Shown: positions 1 to 6,421 of the stretch, piece by piece
Layout: every line of letters starts with the position of its first letter
Position numbering within the stretch: position 1 is the stretch's first letter
Assembly: GCA_002723015.1 (NCBI GenBank)
Contig: PBNG01000007.1
Location: 99,612-108,711 of the forward strand
Source: Roseibacillus sp.
GTDB taxonomy: Bacteria > Verrucomicrobiota > Verrucomicrobiae > Verrucomicrobiales > Akkermansiaceae
Length of the DNA: 9,100 bases
Direction: 5' to 3'
The notes under the pieces: generated by a model
The model's database searches: none
The model's input: the letters and a program-made list of their open reading frames with translations, nothing else
Told to the model about the DNA's origin: nothing
Translations under genes and position numbers: made by a program

Positions 1-302
1 TTCTCCTTCACAGCCTTATCCTTCGCCGCCTTATCCTTCGCAGCCTTATCCTTCGCAGCCTTCTTTGCGGCCTTCTGCTTGGCTGCCTTCTGCTTGGCTG
101 CCTTTCCTTTTAAAGATCTCTTTGCGGCCTTCTCTCTGGCGGCCTTCTCCTCGACAACCTTCCGCTTGGCGGCTCTCTCCTTGGCGGCTCTCTCCTTGGC
201 AGCTTTCTCCTTAGCAACCTTCCGCTTGGCAGCCCTCGCCTTGGCAGCCTTCTCCTTGGCAGCCTTCTCCTTGGCAGCCTTCTCCTTGGATGCCTTCTCC
301 TT
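1..302. repeat. 15-bp coding tandem repeat array
   Basis: Degenerate 15-bp units, for example CCTTGGCAGCCTTCT on the plus strand, recur in phase across the first 300 bases. They are best preserved around 238-300, and a related CCTTATCCTTCGCAG version lies at 13-60. Each unit encodes one KEKAA or KDKAA pentapeptide of the minus-strand gene. The unit length is a multiple of three, so gain or loss of copies would not break the frame. The array continues beyond the left edge. Confidence 0.75.
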
Positions 303-428
303 CGCGGGCTTCGCCTTTTCACCGTTTTCCTTGGCGACAGCTCTGCTGACTAATTTTCCCTTCTCCTCAGCCCAAAGCTGGCTGGCAAACAGAGGGCCCG
401 TGATAAGTAGGATGTAGATAATTCTCAT
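1..428 (-). CDS. Secreted Lys/Ala-rich pentapeptide-repeat protein, partial (C-terminus beyond left edge)
   Basis: The frame read leftward from the ATG at 428 stays open to the window edge (142 codons, no stop). The first 20 residues, [20 protein letters not shown], form a Sec signal peptide with an AxxA-like end (Q-L-W-A) before E-E-K. After about residue 40 the protein is almost wholly K, A, E, R, D and Q in five-residue units of the type [20 protein letters not shown] and KDKAA, with no aromatic residues. Such sequence would form a long, strongly basic, single alpha-helix or coiled coil, like the KA-rich arms of TolA or of histone-H1-like proteins. The signal peptide argues for an envelope location and against a nucleoid role. 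I do not recognise a family. The ATG lacks a well-placed Shine-Dalgarno: AGGGAGG lies about 20 bases upstream. It is transcribed divergently from the SGNH hydrolase gene, with 98 bp between. Strand and frame are supported by the signal peptide; function is unknown. Confidence 0.75.
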   Translation of the reverse strand, partial: MRIIYILLITGPLFASQLWAEEKGKLVSRAVAKENGEKAKPAKEKASKEKAAKEKAAKEKAAKARAAKRKVAKEKAAKERAAKERAAKRKVVEEKAAREKAAKRSLKGKAAKQKAAKQKAAKKAAKDKAAKDKAAKDKAVKE

Positions 429-494
429 AGTAGCGATGCGTTTCTTAGCCTCCCTGATACCTCTTGACGCCAAAATTCTTTCAAATAATCGATC

Positions 495-516
495 GGAGGG
501 GTCAATGCTCCTTTGA
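495..516 (+). promoter_or_regulatory. Strong Shine-Dalgarno with a three-codon upstream ORF (Met-Leu-Leu-stop)
   Basis: GGAGGGG at 495-501 is the best ribosome-binding site near this gene, but it serves the ATG at 505, which reads only Met-Leu-Leu before TGA at 514-516. The hydrolase ATG at 527 begins 10 bases after that stop in a different frame. This could be a mini-cistron that couples translation to the hydrolase gene, or chance. Confidence 0.3.
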
Positions 517-528
517 ATGAGGCCTCAT
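517..528. repeat. 12-bp perfect palindrome at the hydrolase start
   Basis: ATGAGGCCTCAT reads the same on both strands and overlaps the ATG at 527. It might bind a dimeric regulator or fold weakly in RNA over the initiation site. No second copy was seen in the window, so its function is open. Confidence 0.35.
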
Positions 529-1246
529 GGTGCTCACCTTCTTCATCATGCGCCTCACCCTCACCCTCTGCCTGTTCACTCACCTGATAACTCCTTGCAG
601 CGCCAAGGGAGAAAACCATCCGCTCTCTCCCATAACGGACGTTCCGGGTCTCCCGCGGATCCTGCTCATAGGGGATTCGATTTCGATCGGGTATGCCCTG
701 CCGACCCGCAAAGCTTTGCAGGGGGTTGCCAATGTGCATCGAATCCCTGCCAACGGTGGTCCAACGAGTAAGGGGCTGCAAAATATCGAAGCATGGCTGG
801 GCTCCTCAAAGTGGGATGTGATTCACTTCAACTGGGGACTGCATGATCTGTGCTACCGGCATCCGGACTCGAAGAACCAGGGCAACAGAGACAAGGAGAA
901 TGGATCGGTGACGCATTCCCTGCAGGAATACGCCGCAAATCTTGAGAAACTGGTTGTCCGGATGAAACAGACAGGCTCGCGCCTGATTTTCGCAACTACC
1001 ACCCCGGTGCCAGAGGGCGAGGCCGGCAGAAAGATGGGAGATGACATTCGTTACAACCGCGCCGCCCTCGCCATCATGCGAAAGCATCAGGTGGCTGTAA
1101 ATGACCTCCATGCCCTGATGGCAAATCGCATGGCACAAGTCGGAATCCGCCCCGGAAACGTCCACTTTACCCGGGATGGATCGGCGCTGCTGGCTATGAA
1201 AGTCTCAAGGGCGGTAAAAGAAGCTCTTGAAACGAGTGCCCCCTGA
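527..1246 (+). CDS. Secreted SGNH/GDSL-type hydrolase
   Basis: This is a predicted exported esterase/acylhydrolase of the SGNH fold, 239 aa. It starts with a hydrophobic signal segment (MRLTLTLCLFTHLITPCSA if counted from the internal ATG at 548). Cleavage is probable after C-S-A. ITPC resembles a lipobox, but Pro next to Cys makes lipidation unlikely. Block I is G49-D50-S51 with S51 the probable nucleophile (ILLIGDSIS). The block III equivalent is G104-L-H106-D107 in HFNWGLHDL, with His where the classic GxND has Asn. Block V holds H213 in GNVHFTRDG. No Asp lies two or three residues before H213 (N211, G210), so the usual DxxH acid is absent or supplied elsewhere. Relatives often deacetylate or de-esterify polysaccharides, but the substrate here is unknown. 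The start is uncertain between 527 and 548, because an in-frame TGA at 518-520 rules out earlier starts and neither ATG has a strong ribosome site. It converges on the TIM-barrel gene, leaving 34 bp between. Confidence 0.85.
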   Translation: MVLTFFIMRLTLTLCLFTHLITPCSAKGENHPLSPITDVPGLPRILLIGDSISIGYALPTRKALQGVANVHRIPANGGPTSKGLQNIEAWLGSSKWDVIHFNWGLHDLCYRHPDSKNQGNRDKENGSVTHSLQEYAANLEKLVVRMKQTGSRLIFATTTPVPEGEAGRKMGDDIRYNRAALAIMRKHQVAVNDLHALMANRMAQVGIRPGNVHFTRDGSALLAMKVSRAVKEALETSAP

Positions 1247-1280
1247 GGGATCCAGAGTCGCAGGCGAAAGAAGCATTCTC

Positions 1281-2171
1281 TCAGCCTTTCCCAATGAGTA
1301 ACTGGTCAATCAGGGCCGAGGTATCCTCTATGTTCTTGTCCCGTCCTTCGCGGGTGGCCCATCCAGAAAACCCAACTTCCTCAAGAGCGCTGCGAACCTT
1401 GTCCCAATCGACATCTCCTTCACCAAGGCGACAGAACCCATTCTTTTTTCCCCAGTCCTTGATGTCCAGCTTCACGGTTCGGTGTCCCAGAGTACGAATC
1501 CATTCCTCCGCCGGGGCAAACTTCTGCATGTTTCCAATATCGAAGTATGCGCCCACCCATGGACTTCCGAAGGCATCAATGTAATCACGAAAGACGGCAG
1601 GAGACTCGCAGAATCCATTCCAAACCGTTTCAATGAGGACTCTCACTCCGAGTCGGCTGGCGAGCGGAAGGATTTTCTTAACCTCGGCGATGGAGCGATC
1701 CCAGACCTGCTCATGGGTCTCGTTCGGACCACCAACCCTGCCGGGCACGAGCAGAACCGAGGAACCCCCGAGTCGATAGGTGTTACGAATGTCGCTTTCC
1801 ATCTGGACAAGGCCCTTGGCCCGGGCTTCAGCATCGGGATTGCTCAGGCGATTGCCGCCCCAGTGCCAACCACAGACGAGGCCATGAAACATGACCCCGG
1901 TTTTTTCGGTCGCTTCGGCATAGGCTGCCGCCTGTCCTGCATTACCGCTTTCAACACCGTCAAACCCGAGTTTCTTCAGCCGCTCAAAGAATTGGAGAGG
2001 GGTCTCTCCTCCCTGCTTACCTCCCTTCACAGCCTTGAAGATTCGTCCCTCGAGAGAAGGCCCCTCGCCGGCGACGGAATCCCGGGCGGCAAGCCGTTGA
2101 GGCAGGGTAGTGGCAGCGGCGGCCAAGGTGGTGGACGAGAGGAATCGGCGGCGGGAGGAATCTTTCTTCAT
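1281..2171 (-). CDS. Exported sugar isomerase/epimerase-like TIM-barrel protein (AP_endonuc_2 / xylose isomerase-like)
   Basis: This 296-aa protein belongs to the xylose-isomerase-like TIM-barrel family that includes hydroxypyruvate isomerase, sugar-phosphate epimerases and 3-keto-glycoside-cleaving enzymes. It opens with a twin-arginine signal (SRRRFLSST, residues 6-14), followed by an Ala/Thr-rich stretch, so it is probably exported folded. Likely metal and active-site positions are E74 (GVESG), E181 (LIETVWNGF), D211 (YFDIGNM) and E275 (WATREGR). The strand VKLDIKDW has Asp where many relatives have the metal His of VHxKD, a variation I believe is shared by a PVC subgroup. LGEGDVDW (249-256) is the typical late motif. 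The ATG at 2171 gives the complete twin-arginine signal; no clear Shine-Dalgarno precedes it. It is divergent from oxidoreductase 1 with 122 bp between, which suggests a shared substrate pathway. The exact substrate cannot be told. Confidence 0.88.
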   Translation of the reverse strand: MKKDSSRRRFLSSTTLAAAATTLPQRLAARDSVAGEGPSLEGRIFKAVKGGKQGGETPLQFFERLKKLGFDGVESGNAGQAAAYAEATEKTGVMFHGLVCGWHWGGNRLSNPDAEARAKGLVQMESDIRNTYRLGGSSVLLVPGRVGGPNETHEQVWDRSIAEVKKILPLASRLGVRVLIETVWNGFCESPAVFRDYIDAFGSPWVGAYFDIGNMQKFAPAEEWIRTLGHRTVKLDIKDWGKKNGFCRLGEGDVDWDKVRSALEEVGFSGWATREGRDKNIEDTSALIDQLLIGKG

Positions 2172-2293
2172 AGAGCTTTAAATACAAGGGATGAAAGGCC
2201 CCGCGAGGGCAAGGCCAAACCAAAAAACGGTTCCCGCAAACGGCAGGGTCTCAACTTGCCATCCGGCGACTCTTTCTCTACACCGGAGAGAGC

Positions 2294-3640
2294 ATGAAGA
2301 TGACTCGCCGTAAATTAATCAAGACCGCTGCCGGAGTAGCATTAGCGGCACCCGCAGCCACGCGGGCTGCGGACCTCAATAGCCGGGGGCAGCATGCCTG
2401 CATCGGCGTTGGGGGAATGGGATGGAACGATTTCAACAAGTTCAGGGCTCACGGGAAGACCGAGGTCGTGGCTATTTGCGACGTGGACAGCAATCGGCTG
2501 GCGCGTGCTGCGAGGGAAGTGCCAGATGCGCGTATCTACTCAGACTGGCGCGAGTTGTTGGCAACAGAGGGGGAAAAGGTCGACTCCGTAAACATTACCG
2601 TACCAGACCACATGCATTTCCCAATAGCTATCAATGCCGTGGAGAGCGGTAAGCATGTCTACTGCCAGAAACCACTTTGTCATGATGTCGCCGAAGTGCG
2701 ACTTCTGACCGAAGCGACTCGCAAGGCCAGCGTGAAGACCCAGCTAGGAACCCAGGCCGCCTCCGGAAATGGAGACCGCACCTTCGTTCACTGGATTAAG
2801 AATGGGCTGATAGGAAAAGTGAAACGAGTCGTTCTGTGCTCCAATCGTCCCGGTGCCATCAAGGACTACCGATTCGTGGGTCCCCGGCCGGAAAACCCCC
2901 AGAAGGCACCCGGGCACCTGAACTGGGACCTGTGGACCGGAACAGCCCCCCCTCGCCCATACGCTGAAAATATTTATCATCCCGGGAAGTGGCGTTCGTG
3001 GCTGGACTTCGGAACCGGATGGTCGGGTGACATCGGATGCCATGTCTTTGATGCCACCTGGAAGGCCCTGGAGCTGACCGCGCCCAAGACCGTGAGTGCC
3101 CGGGTGCAGGAATCCTGGAAACAGTCCAAGATTAGACAGGGAGATACCTGGCCGCAAAGTGATCATATCACCTGGGTCTTCCCCGGCACGACCATGACTG
3201 AAAAGGAGGAGCTTACCGTTGAGTGGTACGATGGGCTCTTCTACCCACCCGAAGAGGTCCAGTCCCTTGTTCCTACCAAGCCTTATCCACATGAATCTGC
3301 CATGGTAATTGGTACCGAGGGAGCAATCGTCCTTCCCAATGGAGCGATGCCCACCCTGCTCCCTCCGGAGAAATTCAAGGGCGTCAAGGCTCCCGTACTT
3401 GAGCCGCGAGACCATTATCACCACTTCTGTGATGCCATTCACGGGACAGCCAAGAATGAGTCCTACTTTGAGCAGACCGGTCCAATGACAGAGGCCATCC
3501 TTCTGGGAACAGTGGCCATCCGGACACCTGATACTCCACTGAAGTGGGACGCTGAAAAGATGGCGATTACCAATAGCAGTCAGGCAAACAGTCTTCTCAG
3601 GCGCCAGTATCGCGAAGGGTGGCGCGTCGCGGGCTTCTGA
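2294..3640 (+). CDS. Exported Gfo/Idh/MocA-family NAD(P)-dependent oxidoreductase 1
   Basis: A 448-aa oxidoreductase. Its N-terminus is a twin-arginine signal (TRRKLIKTAAG, residues 4-14, then an Ala-rich segment ending near AATRA). The Rossmann dinucleotide-binding turn is GVGGMG (38-43), with acidic D63 and D65 after the second strand (AICDVDS). The family's EKP motif appears as CQKP (124-127), with Gln for Glu, which is frequent in exported PVC members. The C-terminal substrate domain has GDIGCHVFD (245-253), with D246 and H250 probably near the substrate. NWDLWTG and the C-terminal RRQYREGW are typical of this subfamily, and the length is normal. GGAGAG at 2285-2290 is a good ribosome site for the ATG at 2294; the ATG at 2300 is also possible. 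These enzymes oxidise or reduce a ring hydroxyl of sugars or cyclitols. Together with the divergent TIM-barrel gene and the DUF1080 gene, a 3-keto-glycoside route is a reasonable inference. Confidence 0.93.
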   Translation: MKMTRRKLIKTAAGVALAAPAATRAADLNSRGQHACIGVGGMGWNDFNKFRAHGKTEVVAICDVDSNRLARAAREVPDARIYSDWRELLATEGEKVDSVNITVPDHMHFPIAINAVESGKHVYCQKPLCHDVAEVRLLTEATRKASVKTQLGTQAASGNGDRTFVHWIKNGLIGKVKRVVLCSNRPGAIKDYRFVGPRPENPQKAPGHLNWDLWTGTAPPRPYAENIYHPGKWRSWLDFGTGWSGDIGCHVFDATWKALELTAPKTVSARVQESWKQSKIRQGDTWPQSDHITWVFPGTTMTEKEELTVEWYDGLFYPPEEVQSLVPTKPYPHESAMVIGTEGAIVLPNGAMPTLLPPEKFKGVKAPVLEPRDHYHHFCDAIHGTAKNESYFEQTGPMTEAILLGTVAIRTPDTPLKWDAEKMAITNSSQANSLLRRQYREGWRVAGF

Positions 3641-3978
3641 TTTCTGTGGCCGGTTCGATGAGCTGATGATGACTCTTCCGGACCGGAGACGGAAATCACT
3701 TGCTATCTCTAACAGGAAAAGATATGGTCTTCCGGACGTCCGGAGCAAAAAGACGGTCGCCACCTTTGTCCACAAGTCCCCATGCTTGACCGTATTGCTC
3801 AATATGTTTTCGTCCCGGAGCCGGGGCCCAGTGCAGTCGCGGGTTGGGTTGCCCGGTTTCTGTTCCCCTCCCGGAAGAACGGGAACCGCCACAGGTAAGG
3901 GACGCCTTGGGCTCCGAGATCAGATCTCTCCTGACGGGTGAGGGCAGGAAGTAAGGATACTGGGACTTCTCGTCATAG
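3641..3978. other. Non-coding gap between convergent genes
   Basis: These 338 bases separate the 3' ends of oxidoreductase 1 and the DUF1080 gene. An open frame at 3666-3941 has no signal, motif or ribosome site and looks spurious. The stretch contains two related TCCGG-based palindromes (listed separately) and a 13-bp palindrome GAGATCAGATCTC at 3916-3928. No stem followed by a T-run was found, so no intrinsic terminator can be assigned to either gene. Confidence 0.6.
3674..3745. repeat. Pair of related TCCGG palindromes
   Basis: TCTTCCGGAC occurs twice, at 3674-3683 and 3728-3737, 54 bp apart. Each copy runs into an inverted repeat: TCCGGACCGGA at 3677-3687 (5-bp arms, 1-base centre) and the perfect 14-bp palindrome TCCGGACGTCCGGA at 3731-3744. 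They could be a repeated extragenic element, a protein site or 3'-end hairpins. Neither is followed by the T-run of an intrinsic terminator. Confidence 0.4.
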
Positions 3979-4923
3979 CTACTTCCTCAGGATCCAGATA
4001 TTCCGGAAAGCAACCGGGTTACCATGACCTTGGAAGATGATCGGACCTTCGGCAACCTCGGGACGGGTCCCACCGATGCCCGTGCCTTTTGGCAACTTGA
4101 CCGCATCATGGATTTTCACTCCGTTATGTAACACGGTAATGACCGCATCCGACGTCTTGGCACCATCTTTCCCGAATCGCGCGGCTGTAAATTCAATGTC
4201 GTATGTCTGCCACGTCAGTGGTGGCAGACACATGGGTGTGTCAGCAGTTATAAAACGGTAGAAGCAACCGCACCATTGCCGCGGGTCGGAACGGATCTTC
4301 ACTTTGACGTAAGCAGGATCATAAACGAGCCCGAAGCTGTCGAGAACCTGAACCTCGTATCTGTTGTGAAGGTAGACCCCGCTGTTCCCACGATCCTGAC
4401 TGCTCAGGGGTGACCTGGGCTTGTAGGGAAGTTGAAACTCGAGATGCATCAAGAAGTCGCCATACTCCCGGACGGTCTGGGCTGGTGGAAACAGCACCCC
4501 GCCCTCAACCTTTCCCTTGAGAAGCCCGGAACCGGCCTTCTCGCCAACCACGATATCAGCTCCTTCCGGTGGACTTTTCCCGAGGGTCGGGCTCTCACGG
4601 CGGACCTTTTCGCAGCCCTTTGTTGCGACGCGAACTCTCTGCTGGTCGGCAAGTTCCACCGATGGGCCTGATCCATCCCACCCTGCACCGGGAAGCCCCC
4701 CCTTGAATTTACTCACATGAAATTTCCCCCCTCCGAGGGCCGCCACCTGGACTCCTGACGCCTTTCCCGCATACTCACCCTGAATCACGAAATCAGGATC
4801 CTCCTTTGCAGCCTTGGCGGGATCGGTCCAGAGAGGCCCGCGCGGTTTGGCACCCAGCGAGAGGGAGGGGACAAGGATGACGAGAGAGATACCGAGGATA
4901 ACGAACAAGCAGCCGAATTTCAT
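3979..4923 (-). CDS. Exported DUF1080 / PF06439 protein (3-keto-disaccharide hydrolase-like family)
   Basis: A 314-aa secreted protein with a concanavalin-like fold of the PF06439 family, whose characterised members hydrolyse or eliminate 3-keto-glycosides. I chose the ATG at 4923 because it gives a clean signal peptide (MKFGCLFVILGISLVILVPSLSLGA). The frame is open 47 codons further upstream, but that stretch is Arg/Pro-rich and non-hydrophobic. Residues 40-85 form an N-terminal piece often seen in PVC homologues (DFVIQGEYAG ... GGLPGAGWDG). The PF06439 core has YGDFLMHLEFQLP (154-166), RGNSGVYLHNRYEVQVLDSFG (178-198) and the closing GPIIFQGHGNPVAFRNIW (293-310), so it is full length. It converges on oxidoreductase 1 and is divergent from the DUF3127 gene. 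No strong Shine-Dalgarno was found. Function is by family; neither substrate nor the hydrolase-versus-lyase question can be settled here. Confidence 0.9.
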   Translation of the reverse strand: MKFGCLFVILGISLVILVPSLSLGAKPRGPLWTDPAKAAKEDPDFVIQGEYAGKASGVQVAALGGGKFHVSKFKGGLPGAGWDGSGPSVELADQQRVRVATKGCEKVRRESPTLGKSPPEGADIVVGEKAGSGLLKGKVEGGVLFPPAQTVREYGDFLMHLEFQLPYKPRSPLSSQDRGNSGVYLHNRYEVQVLDSFGLVYDPAYVKVKIRSDPRQWCGCFYRFITADTPMCLPPLTWQTYDIEFTAARFGKDGAKTSDAVITVLHNGVKIHDAVKLPKGTGIGGTRPEVAEGPIIFQGHGNPVAFRNIWILRK

Positions 4924-4987
4924 TGGGGCCACAGGGTGAACGAATTGTGCCCGCCGGCAAGCCGGGAGCACCATGATTGGGGAGCCT

Positions 4988-5001
4988 CTTCGGGACCGAA
5001 G
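4988..5001. repeat. Inverted repeat in the DUF1080/DUF3127 divergent region
   Basis: CTTCGG-GA-CCGAAG has perfect 6-bp arms and a 2-base centre. It lies 65 bases upstream of the DUF1080 start and 76 upstream of the DUF3127 start. Its position between divergent genes would suit an operator, but there is only one copy and no known consensus is matched. Confidence 0.3.
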
Positions 5002-5077
5002 TCTTACGGCAGGAAGCTTGAACTTGAAAACAGGGCATTCAGGCGCAACTCTTCGCTTGAACACACTCAGTTAAAAG

Positions 5078-5467
5078 ATGGGAAAATCATTTGAGATCGA
5101 GGGCCGATTGAAGGTTGTGAACGACGTTCAGACTTTCAACAGTGGATTTACCAAGCGCGAATTCGTGGTGGAGGTGGAGGATGGAAACTACCCTCAGATG
5201 ATAAAGTTCGAATGCGTCAAGGATAAGACCTCCCTCACTGATGGGATGCAGGTTGATGACCCCGTCAAGGTCACATTCGATATTCGCGGAAATGAATATA
5301 AGGAGCGCTTCTACGTAAACCTGAATGCCTGGAAACTAGAAAAACTCGGCGGAGGCAATCCATCCACAGATCAGAATCCTGCCTACGGAGACGAAGATGC
5401 TCCGTCCGGGGTGGGAGATCCTTCGGACATGCCTCCCGCAGATCCGGATGATGACATCCCTTTTTGA
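5078..5467 (+). CDS. DUF3127 protein, OB-fold-like, with SSB-type acidic tip
   Basis: A small cytoplasmic protein of 129 aa. Residues 1-92 match the DUF3127 family (PF11325) by recognition: FEIEGRLKVV, a central FTKREFVVEVEDGNYPQMIKFEC, then VKVTFDIRGNEY and FYVNLNAWKLEKL. The all-beta pattern resembles an OB-fold single-stranded DNA-binding domain. Residues 93-123 form a Gly/Pro/Asp-rich, presumably disordered linker. The last six residues, DDDIPF (124-129), are the same as the C-terminal tip of E. coli SSB, which docks many repair and replication proteins. This supports an SSB-like role in DNA maintenance, though DNA binding is inferred. There is no signal peptide, unlike most of its neighbours. 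The ATG at 5078 follows only a weak AAAAG. It is divergent from the DUF1080 gene and convergent with the OmpA-like gene, and is probably a single-gene unit. Confidence 0.88.
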   Translation: MGKSFEIEGRLKVVNDVQTFNSGFTKREFVVEVEDGNYPQMIKFECVKDKTSLTDGMQVDDPVKVTFDIRGNEYKERFYVNLNAWKLEKLGGGNPSTDQNPAYGDEDAPSGVGDPSDMPPADPDDDIPF

Positions 5468-5518
5468 CCACAAGCCAGCGGCCCCCGAGGCGAGGCTGCT
5501 TCAGGAGTGCTCTGGATT

Positions 5519-5555
5519 AAAAAAAGAAAGGGAACAACCTCGGCTGTTCCCTTTC
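5519..5555 (-). terminator. Intrinsic terminator of the OmpA-like gene
   Basis: A perfect 11-bp stem pairs 5526-5536 with 5545-5555 (GAAAGGGAACA on the plus strand) around an 8-base loop. On the minus strand it is followed directly by seven T residues (plus-strand A-run 5519-5525). It lies 25 bases beyond the stop of the minus-strand OmpA-like gene. The plus-strand side has no T-run, so it should terminate efficiently only in the minus direction. Confidence 0.92.
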
Positions 5556-5579
5556 GTCAAAGAATGAATCCCGGCCTCT

Positions 5580-6266
5580 TCAGCTCCGGGGCGCAATGTG
5601 AATCTCAACGCGGCGATTGCGGGCCTTTCCCGCCGCGGAGTCATTTGATGCAATCGGCTGGGATTCCCCGAATCCACGAGTCACCAGCCGTGCCGGGTCT
5701 ACCCCCTGGCTGGCAAGAGCATTCGAAACCGCGCTCGCGCGATCACGGGAGAGGCCCATGTTGTAAAATGCGCTTCCATCGGAATCCGTGTGCCCGTTCA
5801 CGAGAACAGTCGTCTGGTTAAATTTCCGGAGGACAATTCCCACCGAACTCAGGGTCTGCGAAAAACTCGCCTTGATTTGAGAGCTCGCGGTATTGAACGT
5901 AATGTCGTGTGGCATGTTCAGGATAATGTTATTCCCTGACCTCGTGACGCTCACACCGCTGGCTCGCAATTCCTGCCGCAGCATGGATTCCTGCTGGTCC
6001 ATGTAATTGCCAATACTGCCCCCGGCAATGCCACCCAGGGCGGCACCGATAAGTGCACCGCGCCCTGCGTCTCCATCTCCCACGTTGTTGCCGATAATCG
6101 CACCCAGAATGGCACCTCCGGCAGCGCCGAGTCCCGCCCCCGTTGCGGTTTTCGAGACTTGCTGTTCGCCGGTGTAGGGATTCTCGGTGACGCAGCTCGA
6201 GAGCACTGAGCTGGCGACAAGAGCTATCGCGAAAAGCTGCGGACGAGATCGTGAAAGTAACTTCAT
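5580..6266 (-). CDS. Glycine-zipper/OmpA-domain outer-membrane lipoprotein (YiaD-like)
   Basis: A 228-aa envelope lipoprotein. The signal sequence ends in the lipobox L-S-S-C with C25 as the lipidated residue. Residues 41-92 are a glycine zipper with two GxxxG-rich hydrophobic hairpin halves, able to associate with or insert into membrane. Residues about 115-228 are an OmpA C-terminal peptidoglycan-binding domain: ITFNTASSQI, NGHTDSDG (157-164), LSRDRASAV, TRGFGESQPIASN and RNRRVEI. D161 and R176 are 15 residues apart, the spacing of the diaminopimelate-binding Asp and Arg of OmpA domains. The architecture matches E. coli YiaD, and the likely role is tethering the outer membrane to peptidoglycan. 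The ATG at 6266 is the only start before the lipobox. It has no Shine-Dalgarno and sits about three bases downstream of a predicted transcription start, so the mRNA may be nearly leaderless. A strong terminator follows. Confidence 0.93.
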   Translation of the reverse strand: MKLLSRSRPQLFAIALVASSVLSSCVTENPYTGEQQVSKTATGAGLGAAGGAILGAIIGNNVGDGDAGRGALIGAALGGIAGGSIGNYMDQQESMLRQELRASGVSVTRSGNNIILNMPHDITFNTASSQIKASFSQTLSSVGIVLRKFNQTTVLVNGHTDSDGSAFYNMGLSRDRASAVSNALASQGVDPARLVTRGFGESQPIASNDSAAGKARNRRVEIHIAPRS

Positions 6267-6275
6267 AATGCTGGA

Positions 6276-6303
6276 ATTTTAGCGGTTCGGTAAGGATTTT
6301 CAA
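6276..6303 (-). promoter_or_regulatory. Predicted sigma-70-type promoter of the OmpA-like gene
   Basis: On the minus strand TTGAAA (6303-6298) and TAAAAT (6281-6276) are separated by 16 bases, each matching the consensus -35 and -10 boxes at five of six positions. The expected transcript start is about three bases before the ATG at 6266, which agrees with the missing Shine-Dalgarno. Confidence 0.5.
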
Positions 6304-6421
6304 TCATGGAAGCGGCGAAAAAACCGGTGCAGATCACTGCTTTCTGGAATTTAGACCCCAGGCCGTCCCGGGCTATTCACAAAAATGTTCTTCGTCAGCT
6401 TTGAGAAGGGTCGATGCCAGT

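Noticed and set aside
1..302. CRISPR-like or satellite array
   Set aside because: The period is 15 bp with no spacers, and every unit is an in-frame pentapeptide codon block.
79..417. Plus-strand open frame rich in Leu, Ala and Phe
   Set aside because: It is the antisense shadow of the KEKAA repeat gene, which has the convincing signal peptide.
2256..2284. TTGCCA-17-TACACC promoter before oxidoreductase 1
   Set aside because: The -10 box is poor and overlaps the spacing needed for the ribosome site at 2285-2290.
1482..2297. Plus-strand open frame opposite the TIM-barrel gene
   Set aside because: Antisense shadow of a recognised enzyme; it has no recognisable motif.
3646..3668. GGTTCGAT as a tRNA T-arm
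   Set aside because: No matching acceptor, D-arm or anticodon arm; the upstream sequence is the end of a protein gene.
2744..3892. Long minus-strand open frame opposite oxidoreductase 1
   Set aside because: It lies almost wholly opposite a clear Gfo/Idh/MocA gene and its translation has no domain or signal.
3666..3941. 91-aa open frame in the convergent gap
   Set aside because: No ribosome site, domain or plausible composition; likely chance in GC-rich non-coding DNA.
3947..3986. GGAAGTA/TACTTCC inverted repeat as terminator of the DUF1080 gene
   Set aside because: Seven-bp arms around a 26-base loop, overlapping the stop codon, with no T-run.
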